Below, piece by piece: positions 1 to 4,965 of a DNA stretch of 5,107 nt. The stretch is from Candidatus Minthenecus merdequi (GTDB lineage: Bacteria; Bacteroidota; Bacteroidia; Bacteroidales; Paludibacteraceae). The DNA lies in contig JAGHVI010000074.1 in assembly GCA_018064385.1 (NCBI GenBank), positions 1 through 5,107 of the forward strand, given 5' to 3'. Both the position numbers and the translations under genes were made by a program. The notes beneath the pieces are model-generated. The model worked only from the letters and a program-made list of their open reading frames with translations. It had not been told where the DNA came from and did not search any database. Within the stretch, counting starts at the first letter, position 1; every line of letters starts with the position of its first letter.

Positions 1-10
1 CTTTTGTCAT
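1..10 (-). CDS. Start of a leftward gene leaving the window (partial)
   Basis: An ATG on the minus strand at 10-8 is followed by ACA AAA G, giving Met-Thr-Lys before the window ends. It lies about 30 bases downstream of a Bacteroidetes-type -7 box on the same strand and has the AT-rich upstream run usual for starts in this phylum. Three codons are far too few to name a product, and the start itself is an inference from promoter spacing. Confidence 0.3.
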
Positions 11-47
11 AATAATAGTAGTTATAGTTAATGCAAAATTGCGACTG

Positions 48-78
48 CAAAGTTACAACTATACTACAACTGCTACAA
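48..78 (-). promoter_or_regulatory. Bacteroidetes-type promoter, leftward
   Basis: Read on the minus strand, TTGT (75-78) is followed by 19 bases and TAACTTTG (48-55). This fits the Bacteroidetes primary sigma pattern TTTG, 19-21 bases, TAnnTTTG, with an imperfect -33 box. It would start transcription near 41-43 and serve the gene whose ATG is at 10. A terminator of the neighbouring lipoprotein gene lies just upstream, which fits a separate transcription unit. Confidence 0.45.
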
Positions 79-130
79 TATGTATTTTATCGAATGCTTA
101 CCAATATTCTGCGCCGTATGTTTCCTCGGA

Positions 131-185
131 AAAAATGAAAATCTTTCCCCAGAGAAGAAATTCTTTCAATTCTGGAGAAAGATTT
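131..185 (-). terminator. Rho-independent terminator after the lipoprotein gene
   Basis: Bases 139-153 and 171-185 form a 15-bp stem with one mismatch (C148 against A176) and a 17-base loop. On the minus strand the stem is followed by a T-rich run (TTTTCATTTTTT, about 141-130). It starts 25 bases after the lipoprotein stop codon at 210-212, the expected place for its terminator. Stem quality, T-tract and position all agree. Confidence 0.75.
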
Positions 186-209
186 GTCAATATAAGTGTT
201 TATCACTTA

Positions 210-1094
210 CTATTTACGTTTGTTATCCGTCGTGCTTTTAACGATAACTCTCGAAGCTACGCCATCGTCACCTATACGGTCTGGATTGATGATATGGCAC
301 TCGCCATTTATCCAGTAAGCGGGTCGAACGTTGCGATACTCCATATCATAAAGGGTTCCGACTAACACAATCTCTCCCTCAGAGTTCATAGACATATCTA
401 TGACGGAAGCAAGGGTGTTGTCCTTAGGGTATTTGTATTTTGTTTCAGGCATCACCTGACCATTTTTCACCAGATAGAAACCACCATTGATTGAGTCTAA
501 GCTACCGATTCTGCCAGTGATGGGGTCAATGTAACCATGTTCGTAATACTCGGTTACGAGGGAATATATGCTGTGGGATGGGTCATTCCATTTTGAAGAA
601 TTGACGACACCGTAAACCATGCTGGCGTTAGAACCTTCCCATTGGTAAGGAATCTCGGTGAAAATTTGTTGCATGTCATTGTATTCGAAAGCCTGCGCAT
701 TGTCGTGACGAATGTTAATACCGCCGAGTACGAAATCCATACTACTGGTAAAGGCTCCGTCGAAAGCAAAAGTAGAAGTGTTGTCCATCTGTCCCACCTC
801 TATGAGTTGGCGATCCAACCAAACCACGGGGATGTAATGCTCGGCTTCATTGACCATATAGGTACCCACGATGAGTTCTTTTCCATTCACATATTCGATG
901 GAAGAAATGTCCCACAGGACGATATCGTCTCTTGATACGAGGGGGAGGTCGCTTTTGTTAGTGCCGTCCCATACGGCGGGTTGACCATAGTAGAGACCAG
1001 CGAGTGCAATGTCACCGTTGTCTTTGAATGCGATGCCGCAGAAGGTGGCGGCGTTGAAAGTGTATTCACTGCACTCCTCATTGTTTTTGTACAA
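210..1094 (-). pseudogene. Body of a frameshifted propeller-like lipoprotein (C-terminal part)
   Basis: This open frame carries about 290 residues that continue the lipoprotein beginning at 1386, in a different frame. It has no ATG at its left edge, only TTG at 1094, so it is probably not an independent gene. The body repeats a loose unit of about 45-60 residues in which a strand such as DIALAG, ELIVGTY, DFVLGG or EIVLVGT is followed by a segment naming a value, such as PAVWDG, PVVWLD or PAYWING. That pattern is typical of beta-propeller-like surface lipoproteins in Bacteroidetes; the fold is my inference. It ends in NKRK and TAG at 210-212. Joined to the N-terminal part the product would be about 390 residues. 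No catalytic motif is visible and the ligand cannot be guessed. The break could be a true mutation, a sequencing error in an A5 run, or less likely a recoding site. Confidence 0.65.
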
Positions 1095-1386
1095 ATATAG
1101 ACTGAGGGAGCATGCTGTCGCCGTCAGGTTTTACTTCGCCGACGATATAGACATCGCCATTGTCGCTTACTGCCATATCAAGGGCTATAAATTTTGCACG
1201 GTCTGGGTTCGTGAAATAGTGTATCTGACCATTGGTCATCAGAAATGATTCGGTGTTGTAAGTACCCATAATATACACAGTTTCAGACGAAGAAGGGTTT
1301 TCGGGTTCGTTGTCTTTTTTGCATGACGTAAATGCCAGCACAGATACAGCCAGCATAAATGCAAATAATTTTAATTTTTTGTTCAT
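1078..1386 (-). CDS. Lipoprotein N-terminal part, cut short by a frameshift
   Basis: The ATG at 1386 opens a 102-residue frame with a clear type II signal peptide: a basic MNKKLK start, a hydrophobic stretch at about residues 7-19 and the lipobox FTSC with Cys22 as the lipidation site. After it comes a flexible segment rich in Asn, Glu, Pro and Ser, then the first propeller-like unit (VYIMGTY and DVYIVGE strands). The product would be exported and anchored in the outer membrane. The frame stops at TGA in 1078-1080, where the +1 frame continues the same repeat pattern. Around the crossing lies an A5 run, so one added A or two lost bases would explain it. As it stands only a short, probably non-functional lipoprotein is made. 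There is no Shine-Dalgarno site, which is normal for this phylum. Confidence 0.75.
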   Translation of the reverse strand: MNKKLKLFAFMLAVSVLAFTSCKKDNEPENPSSSETVYIMGTYNTESFLMTNGQIHYFTNPDRAKFIALDMAVSDNGDVYIVGEVKPDGDSMLPQSIFVQKQ

Positions 1387-1502
1387 AAAAATAACTTGTT
1401 TAGGTGGGTTCTTTTTTATTTGTTTAAGGGTATAAACCAGCAGAACCTATTGTCTGATTTATGCGATATGAGATTTTGTAATCTCTGATTGGATTTCGAG
1501 TG

Positions 1503-1510
1503 CAAAGATA
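1503..1510 (-). promoter_or_regulatory. Probable -7 box of the lipoprotein promoter
   Basis: The minus strand reads TATCTTTG followed by C, an exact match to the Bacteroidetes TAnnTTTG element. No TTTG -33 box is found 19-21 bases upstream, where the sequence is AT-rich. It would give a 5' leader of about 110 bases ahead of the ATG at 1386. It is the only good -7 box I see between that gene and the MITE-like element. Confidence 0.45.
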
Positions 1511-2100
1511 CGGCTTTTTTATTAAATTAGGTCTATTTTGTTTTATTATTTTTTTTACCCTTCCATATCTTTTAGAATACTAACAATCAACAAACTATGA
1601 ATGTGTTTTTCTTTTAAGTATTAACCTATTTGGACTTTTTTACAACACATAGGTTCAAAAACGTATTCTAAAACGGAGCGTTTATGGCAATGAATAGAGA
1701 GTTTGTGAATGCGGAGTGTATGGGGGTTGTCCGAAAAGTCGGTACAGGTTGAAATTTGTGGTGTTATAGTGCTTTTGCCCGTTTCAGGGCGTGTTTGTTG
1801 ATTGTTGATACCAAAGGCGTTGCCTTGGGCTATGTGCTGGTTGCCCCTTTCGGGGCGCAGGTGTTGTAGGTAATGAGTAGAGTTTTCGGACAGGCGGAGG
1901 GGGAAAAGTGATTGATAATCATATTCACTGTCCGTATGAAGTAGGTATTACAAAGGTATGGAGTATTTTGATAAGAGGACAAGAACAAAAAATCGAATGT
2001 AAGTTGCAATAAACAGTAAAGAACGGTATGTGCGATTGAGATTATTATGGGTAGTTTTAGACTATTTGCATTGCGCAAACTGCAATTTTTGAATAATTCC
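1511..2100. other. Gene-poor intergenic stretch
   Basis: I see no convincing gene here. From 1511 to about 1680 the sequence is very AT-rich. From 1728 to 1892 it holds a MITE-like repeat element described separately. From 1893 to 2100 it is ordinary AT-rich spacer. A second leftward -7-like box (TACCTTTG on the minus strand, about 1952-1959) has no matching gene nearby and a poor -33. The only long frame (minus, 1830-2117) runs into the hairpin repeats and has no recognisable protein features. Confidence 0.5.
1728..1892. mobile_element. MITE-like repeat element with inverted ends and internal hairpins
   Basis: The ends are TGTCCGAAAA (1728-1737) and TTTTCGGACA (1883-1892), a perfect 10-bp inverted repeat that extends to 12 of 13. 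Inside are two near-copies of one unit (about 1769-1791 and 1834-1857), each starting GTGCT and carrying a GCCC/GGGC hairpin; the second is GCCCC, TTTC, GGGGC at 1843-1856. Between them lies a third hairpin at 1811-1829 (8-bp stem, one mismatch, GTT loop). The 165-bp length, inverted ends and lack of coding suggest a non-autonomous element or a REP-like dispersed repeat. The hairpin unit resembles repeats I recall as common in Bacteroidetes genomes, but this is not checked. No obvious target duplication flanks it. Confidence 0.5.
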
Positions 2101-2131
2101 TTTGTCATATCACACATTATTAGTATCTTTG
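2101..2131 (+). promoter_or_regulatory. Strong Bacteroidetes-type promoter for the DUF1016 unit
   Basis: TTTG (2101-2104), exactly 19 bases, then TATCTTTG (2124-2131) followed by C matches the Bacteroidetes primary promoter consensus in both boxes and spacing. Transcription should begin at about 2136-2140. The transcript would carry a possible leaderless 41-codon ORF at 2141, the hairpin at 2270-2286, and the DUF1016 gene after a leader of about 235 bases. Confidence 0.7.
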
Positions 2132-2140
2132 CAACCTCAA

Positions 2141-2266
2141 ATGTTATCTGCCTGGCACTATGTAAGAACTTCGCAAATTCATCTAATTGTCAAGAACAAA
2201 GCAACAGGAACGAGACATAATGATAAGGTCTTGATTATTGACGATGTCGTTGATAATCGAAAATAA
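2141..2266 (+). CDS. Possible 41-residue leader peptide or protein remnant
   Basis: An ATG lies 9 bases after the -7 box, so it would be at or within a few bases of the transcript start (leaderless or nearly so). The frame runs 41 codons to TAA at 2264-2266, beginning MLSAWHYV and ending VLIIDDVVDNRK. I do not recognise the product. It could be a real small protein, a leader peptide for the downstream gene, or the end of a lost gene brought in with the leader. The frame closes four bases before the stem-loop in the leader. Confidence 0.3.
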   Translation: MLSAWHYVRTSQIHLIVKNKATGTRHNDKVLIIDDVVDNRK

Positions 2267-2386
2267 ACAGTCATCGTAGCGATGACGTATCGTCGTGAAA
2301 GTTTTCGTTGCAAAGTCCTTTGCCAGTGGGCAAGAAATAACATAATTCCAGACGTTTATAATATCAGAAACAAAATGAGCAAAGGG
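2262..2386 (+). repeat. DUF1016 leader, left copy of a duplicated leader
   Basis: Two blocks here recur at 4651-4965. The first block (2262-2309) shares AATAAACAG, TCATCGTA, GAAAGTTTTCGT and TGCAA with 4651-4727. The second block (about 2354-2390) matches about 4930-4965 at roughly 31 of 37 positions, including the ATGAGCAAA start. In this copy the leader is joined to a DUF1016 gene. Confidence 0.6.
2270..2286 (+). promoter_or_regulatory. Leader stem-loop before the DUF1016 gene
   Basis: GTCATCG (2270-2276) and CGATGAC (2280-2286) form a perfect 7-bp stem with a TAG loop. It lies four bases after the small ORF and about 90 bases before the DUF1016 start. It lacks a T-tract, so it is not a good terminator. 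In the right leader copy the second arm is missing. It may be an RNA hairpin or a DNA operator; the role is unknown. Confidence 0.35.
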
Positions 2387-3115
2387 ATAACAATAATTGA
2401 CAGTCAGTACAAAGAGTGGATAGCCGAACTTTCAAAGCGATACCGCCAAAGTCAGGTGAAGGCTGCCGTCAAGGTGAACACAGAGATGCTACGATTCTAC
2501 TGGAGTCTTGGGCGGGACATTGTACAATATAGTCTTGACAATAAGTATGGCAGTCAATTCTATGGAGTACTGAGCAGTGACCTGCGTAGGGAACTACCTG
2601 ATGTCAGCGGATTGTCAGAAAGAAACCTTCGTTACATGAAGGATTTCTATTTGCTTTATTCTCAGGGAAATGCAATTTTGCCACAAGTTGTGGCAAAATC
2701 TGATGATGCAATTCAGCCACAAGTTGTGGCAAAATCTGATGAAACAGCAGTTGTTCCATGGATTGAAGACCTTTTTCAAGTCCCTTGGGGACACCACCGC
2801 CTCATCATGGACAAAGTTGATGGGAATCGGGATAAGGCGCTCTTCTTCGTCCGCAAAGCGATAAAAGAAGGTTGGAGTCGCGATATGCTTCTCAACTTCA
2901 TCTCCACCAATCTCTACGAGCGAGAGGGCAAGGCACTGAATAATTTCACCTCCACTTTGCCCAAGCCGATGAGTGACCTTGCCAACGAGATTACCAAGGA
3001 TCCTTACAACTTTGCTTTTGCTGGCATCACAGGCAAGTACAACCACACCACAATCCCACCATTGGCATTCTGGTGTGCAAGAGCAAAGACAATCTTCTTG
3101 CTCAATATTCACTAG
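2375..3115 (+). CDS. DUF1016 (YhcG-type) protein, N-terminal and middle part; nuclease core deleted
   Basis: I chose the ATG at 2375 (MSKGITIID) because family homology begins there; the frame is open upstream to 2282 with unlike sequence. The 246-residue product has the N-terminal DUF1016 domain (ELSKRYRQSQVKAAVKVN at about 18-35, FYWSLGRDIV at 41-50, LSERNLRYMKDFYLLY at 80-95), a linker with a duplicated PQVVAKSD unit (103-123), then VPWGHHRLIMDKV (136-148), LFFVRKAIKEGWSRDMLLNF and ITKDPYNF. Intact family members are about 340-380 residues and carry a PD-(D/E)XK nuclease fold toward the C-terminus. Here the homology stops at GKYN (near 3040) and the frame ends about ten codons later in unrelated residues. 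The lost tail resumes in another frame at 3052. The product therefore lacks the DLLFYN and VVVEVK-like catalytic segments and should be nuclease-dead, though the presumed DNA- or partner-binding part could still be made. Confidence 0.8.
   Translation: MSKGITIIDSQYKEWIAELSKRYRQSQVKAAVKVNTEMLRFYWSLGRDIVQYSLDNKYGSQFYGVLSSDLRRELPDVSGLSERNLRYMKDFYLLYSQGNAILPQVVAKSDDAIQPQVVAKSDETAVVPWIEDLFQVPWGHHRLIMDKVDGNRDKALFFVRKAIKEGWSRDMLLNFISTNLYEREGKALNNFTSTLPKPMSDLANEITKDPYNFAFAGITGKYNHTTIPPLAFWCARAKTIFLLNIH
2675..2734 (+). repeat. Tandem 36-bp palindromic repeat in the DUF1016 linker
   Basis: Two units with a 36-bp period share CCACAAGTTGTGGCAAAAT. The first is centred on 2687 and is a perfect 25-bp palindrome (12-bp arms, 2675-2699). 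The second is centred on 2723 with a perfect 15-bp palindrome (2716-2730). The duplication is in frame and adds 12 residues (PQVVAKSDDAIQ) to the linker between the two DUF1016 parts. Confidence 0.8.
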
Positions 3116-3267
3116 AAGGATGCAATCAACCCATCGGCATCTCCGAGTATGAACTGGAGAAGCTGTATCCAACAAAGGTGGAAGGTATGATTCCGACAAT
3201 AGAGGAAATAGAGTCCAAACTCACCGACCGATTAGCGGCAGAGAGTGAACATGATAGCGAAAAGTAA
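3052..3267 (+). pseudogene. C-terminal remnant of the first DUF1016 gene
   Basis: This frame begins without a start codon at NPTIGILVCKSKDN and continues LLAQYSLEGCNQPIGISEYE, KLYP and IPTIEEIESKL to TAA at 3265-3267. In intact YhcG-type proteins these segments form the end of the nuclease domain and the C-terminal tail, following the catalytic core. Here they follow directly on GKYN of the upstream frame, with a frame change. The missing part is about 90-100 codons by comparison with the family as I recall it. An ATG at 3073 does not exist as a natural start because the homology begins 21 bases earlier. So this is the tail of the same gene, not a separate one. Confidence 0.75.
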
Positions 3268-3312
3268 CAACGAGCGGAAGCTTGCGAAACATAAACATAA
3301 CATCACCATAGA

Positions 3313-3549
3313 ATGATGGAAGAGAAAGACATAATATTACAGAGTACAGAGTACCAAACTTTGTTTGACAATATTCGTGACCTTGTTGATTCGGCAAGGA
3401 GCAAGGTTGTTGCTCACGTCAATACCATAATGACTGAGACATATTGGCGAATAGGTGAGTATATCGTTAATTTCGAGCAAAGAGGAAAACTACGTGCCGA
3501 ATACGGGAAGAAGGTAATCCAAAAATCCAGACACTGTCTGGACAATTGA
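3313..3549 (+). pseudogene. Second DUF1016 gene, truncated after its N-terminal segment
   Basis: The start is ATG at 3313 or 3316, 45 bases after the first DUF1016 gene, so the two were probably one operon. The 78 residues contain LVDSARSKVVAHVNTIMTETYWRIGEYIV and AEYGKKVI, the typical opening helices of a DUF1016 N-terminal domain. They differ clearly from the first gene, so this is a second subfamily and not a tandem duplicate. Family members continue for about 250-300 more residues; none of these follow in any frame before the BRO gene at 3731. After KKVIQ the sequence becomes unrelated and stops at TGA. A 17-bp palindrome lies exactly at the loss of homology. A peptide this short is unlikely to act as a nuclease. 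Confidence 0.7.
3526..3542. repeat. 17-bp perfect palindrome at the DUF1016 truncation point
   Basis: TCCAGACA, C, TGTCTGGA forms two 8-bp arms around one base. It sits where homology to the DUF1016 family ends and may mark a deletion or insertion junction. There is no T-tract, so it is not a typical terminator. Confidence 0.5.
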
Positions 3550-3565
3550 CGTGGAGTCACTATAG

Positions 3566-3670
3566 GGTGTGTTCTATTAATTAGCTTTGTCAAGATTCTT
3601 GCATCGACACCTTCTATGTGCTGGATGAATACTTGAACTAGGTGAAGAAAGAATCGAATCGCCCGATGCA
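3566..3670. mobile_element. Possible insertion-sequence remnant between DUF1016 and BRO genes
   Basis: Bases 3566-3582 (GGTGTGTTCTATTAATT) match 4966-4982 at 15 of 17 positions, both preceded by TATA plus one base, and both are followed a few bases later by GT[C/T]AAGAT. This looks like the same class of element end. A short broken frame follows (IDTFYVLDEYLN, stop, VKKESNRPM, two stops; about 3602-3667), possibly transposase-derived. I cannot name a family. A TAGCTTTG at 3582-3589 matches the -7 box form and could serve the BRO gene, but it has no -33 box. Confidence 0.3.
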
Positions 3671-3730
3671 GTGATGAATTTCATAGAAATAAACCGCAGC
3701 GAGAAACGGAATAAATATTGCATAAAGATT

Positions 3731-4612
3731 ATGAACGATAAAAACCATAAAATACAGTTGTTCAATGGTCAGAAAGTCCGTACGGTATGGAATGCAGACG
3801 AGGAGAAATGGTACTTCTCCATCGTGGATGTGTGCGGTGTTTTGACCGACCAACCCGACTACAACCATGCACGTAACTATTGGAAAGTTCTGAAACATAG
3901 GCTTATAAAGGAAGGGAACGAAACGGTTACAAATTGTAACCAGTTGAAAATGCATGCAAATGATGGCAAGATGCGTTTGACTGACGTAGCTGACCAGCAA
4001 CAGATTTTCCGCATCATACAATCCATACCTTCGCCAAAGGCAGAGCCGTTCAAGCAATGGATGGCACAGGTTGCTGCCGAACGCCTTAACCAAATGCAGG
4101 ATCCTGAGCGAAGCATTGACCAAGCTGTTGCTGACTACAAACGTCTGGGGTATAGCGACAAGTGGATTACCCAGCGCGTCAAGGGTATCGAGGTACGTAA
4201 AGAACTGACCGATGAATGGGACAGAGCCGGAGTGAAGGAAGGGCAACAATATGCCTCGCTCACCGACATCATCACCAAGGAATGGAGCGGTATGACAACT
4301 CATCAGTACAAGCAGTACAAAGGTCTGAAGAAAGAAAACCTGCGTGACAATATGACGAATGTAGAACTCGCCCTCAACATGCTTGCCGAAGCCTCCACCA
4401 CCGAAATCTCTCGCCAGAAGAATCCCAAAGGTTTCCGCAAAAGTGCACAGGTAGCCAAGGAAGGCGGCAGCGTAGCCAAAGTTGCACGCAAGCAGCTCGA
4501 AAGCAAGACCGGCACGTCCGCCATTTCCTCTGCCAAAGCCTCTGACTATCTGCCACCTGCCGACCGCTGGGCTGAGTTGCCAGAAGAGAAGGATGAAGAC
4601 AAGAATAAATAG
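3731..4612 (+). CDS. BRO-N domain protein (phage antirepressor-like)
   Basis: I prefer the ATG at 3731 (MNDKNHKIQLF, 293 residues) over 3671, because the 20 extra residues look like non-coding sequence and family proteins begin near this point. Residues about 7-110 form a BRO-N domain: KVRTVW, WYFSIVDV (27-34), KVLKHRL (52-58), VTNCNQLKM (66-74), RLTDVAD (82-88) and SIPSPKAEPFKQW (98-110). This domain is found in phage antirepressors and baculovirus BRO proteins and is thought to bind DNA. The C-terminal half has ELTDEWDRAGV (158-168), a basic helical stretch YKGLKKENLRDNMT (196-209), ALNMLAEASTTEI (214-226) and the closing motif AQVAKEGGSVAKVAR (239-253), then a charged tail. All blocks are present, so the gene appears intact, unlike its neighbours. 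Such proteins often sit beside DUF1016, RhuM, Fic and type I restriction genes in Bacteroidetes. Its target here is unknown. Confidence 0.85.
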   Translation: MNDKNHKIQLFNGQKVRTVWNADEEKWYFSIVDVCGVLTDQPDYNHARNYWKVLKHRLIKEGNETVTNCNQLKMHANDGKMRLTDVADQQQIFRIIQSIPSPKAEPFKQWMAQVAAERLNQMQDPERSIDQAVADYKRLGYSDKWITQRVKGIEVRKELTDEWDRAGVKEGQQYASLTDIITKEWSGMTTHQYKQYKGLKKENLRDNMTNVELALNMLAEASTTEISRQKNPKGFRKSAQVAKEGGSVAKVARKQLESKTGTSAISSAKASDYLPPADRWAELPEEKDEDKNK

Positions 4613-4629
4613 ATTGTAAAGAACAGTTA

Positions 4630-4647
4630 AACGGAGCAATATCCGTT
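4630..4647 (+). terminator. Weak hairpin after the BRO gene
   Basis: AACGGA (4630-4635) and TCCGTT (4642-4647) form a 6-bp stem with a 6-base loop 17 bases after the BRO stop. The following bases are A-rich, not a T-tract, so it is at best a weak terminator. Confidence 0.3.
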
Positions 4648-4683
4648 AATAATAAACAGGTCATCGTAACGGAAAGTTTTCGT

Positions 4684-4711
4684 AGGAGCTCGTCCTGAGT
4701 TTGTCGAAGGA
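4684..4711. repeat. 28-bp dispersed repeat, copy 1, flanked by a 7-bp duplication
   Basis: The core GTCCTGAGTTTGTCGAAGGA (4692-4711) is preceded by AGGAGCTC. TTTTCGT stands on both sides (4677-4683 and 4712-4718), while the left leader copy has a single TTTTCGT joined directly to TGCAA. So a 28-bp insertion with a 7-bp duplication explains the difference. The core resembles a short repeat I recall as widespread in bacterial genomes; when translated it gives the familiar spurious peptide FDKLRTS. Confidence 0.65.
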
Positions 4712-4732
4712 TTTTCGTTGCAATGTCCGCCC

Positions 4733-4760
4733 AAGAGTTTGTCCTGAGCATGTCGAAGGA
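4733..4760. repeat. 28-bp dispersed repeat, copy 2
   Basis: It matches copy 1 at 23 of 28 positions and ends in the core GTCCTGAGCATGTCGAAGGA (4741-4760), in the same orientation, 49 bases to the right. No flanking duplication is visible, so it may be older or may have spread with neighbouring sequence. Confidence 0.6.
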
Positions 4761-4949
4761 CTCATCATGGCGAAAAACTGATTTTTTGCAAGCGAGCAAA
4801 ATTTGAGCAAGGAAGAAGTCTTCGTAAGAAGCATCTTGTCAGCATGCGGCTTGAAAAGCCAAAAGTTCATAGCCCTTGGCATCGCCTTGGAGGCAAGAAA
4901 GAACATATTGAAAAAGGCGTTTTCTGGAAGCTTATAACATCAGAAAAAA

Positions 4950-4965
4950 ATGAGCAAAAATATAA
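4950..4965 (+). pseudogene. Probable stub of a third DUF1016 gene
   Basis: ATG at 4950 begins Met-Ser-Lys-Asn-Ile, matching Met-Ser-Lys-Gly-Ile of the first DUF1016 gene at the same place in the shared leader. After these five codons the sequence changes to the element end at 4966 and meets TGA at 4968-4970. I infer a DUF1016 gene whose body was displaced or interrupted by insertion; five codons alone would not support this without the leader match. Confidence 0.4.

Larger units (their letters stand above)
4651..4965 (+). repeat. Solo right copy of the DUF1016 leader, expanded by insertions
   Basis: The start (4651-4683 and 4712-4727) and end (about 4930-4965) match the leader of the first DUF1016 gene. 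The left copy has about 50 bases between these blocks; this one has about 200. That extra sequence includes two dispersed 28-bp repeats and a stretch of unknown origin with an open frame (4782-4934, no start codon, containing SKEEVFVRSILSACGLKSQ) that I do not recognise. No intact gene lies in this region. Confidence 0.6.

Noticed and set aside
39..365. A 108-codon plus-strand frame at the left edge
   Set aside because: It overlaps the terminator and the 3' end of the lipoprotein gene on the other strand and has no protein-like features.
1830..2117. A 95-codon minus-strand frame
   Set aside because: It runs into the hairpin repeat element, lacks recognisable protein features, and overlaps the plus-strand promoter.
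2282..2374. 31 extra codons upstream of the chosen DUF1016 start
   Set aside because: This stretch is leader DNA repeated at 4651-4949 without an open frame, and it includes one arm of the leader hairpin; family homology begins at 2375.
2615..3199. A 194-codon minus-strand frame opposite the first DUF1016 gene
   Set aside because: Rich in Cys, Trp and His in a shadow-like way and repeating LWLNC/LWQNC from the palindromic DNA repeats. The opposite strand is clearly DUF1016.
3557..3567. TCACTATAGGG, identical to the end of a T7 phage promoter
   Set aside because: Only the last 11 bases match; the upstream recognition bases do not. It is most likely chance.
3638..4639. A 333-codon minus-strand frame opposite the BRO gene
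   Set aside because: It mirrors the BRO gene almost completely, has no domain I recognise, and its hydrophobic composition is that of an antisense shadow. The plus strand shows clear BRO-N motifs throughout.
4374..4906. Two minus-strand frames of 141 and 81 codons
   Set aside because: They contain the FDKLRTS/FDMLRTN peptides that come from translating the 28-bp dispersed repeat, and the longer one also shadows the BRO gene.
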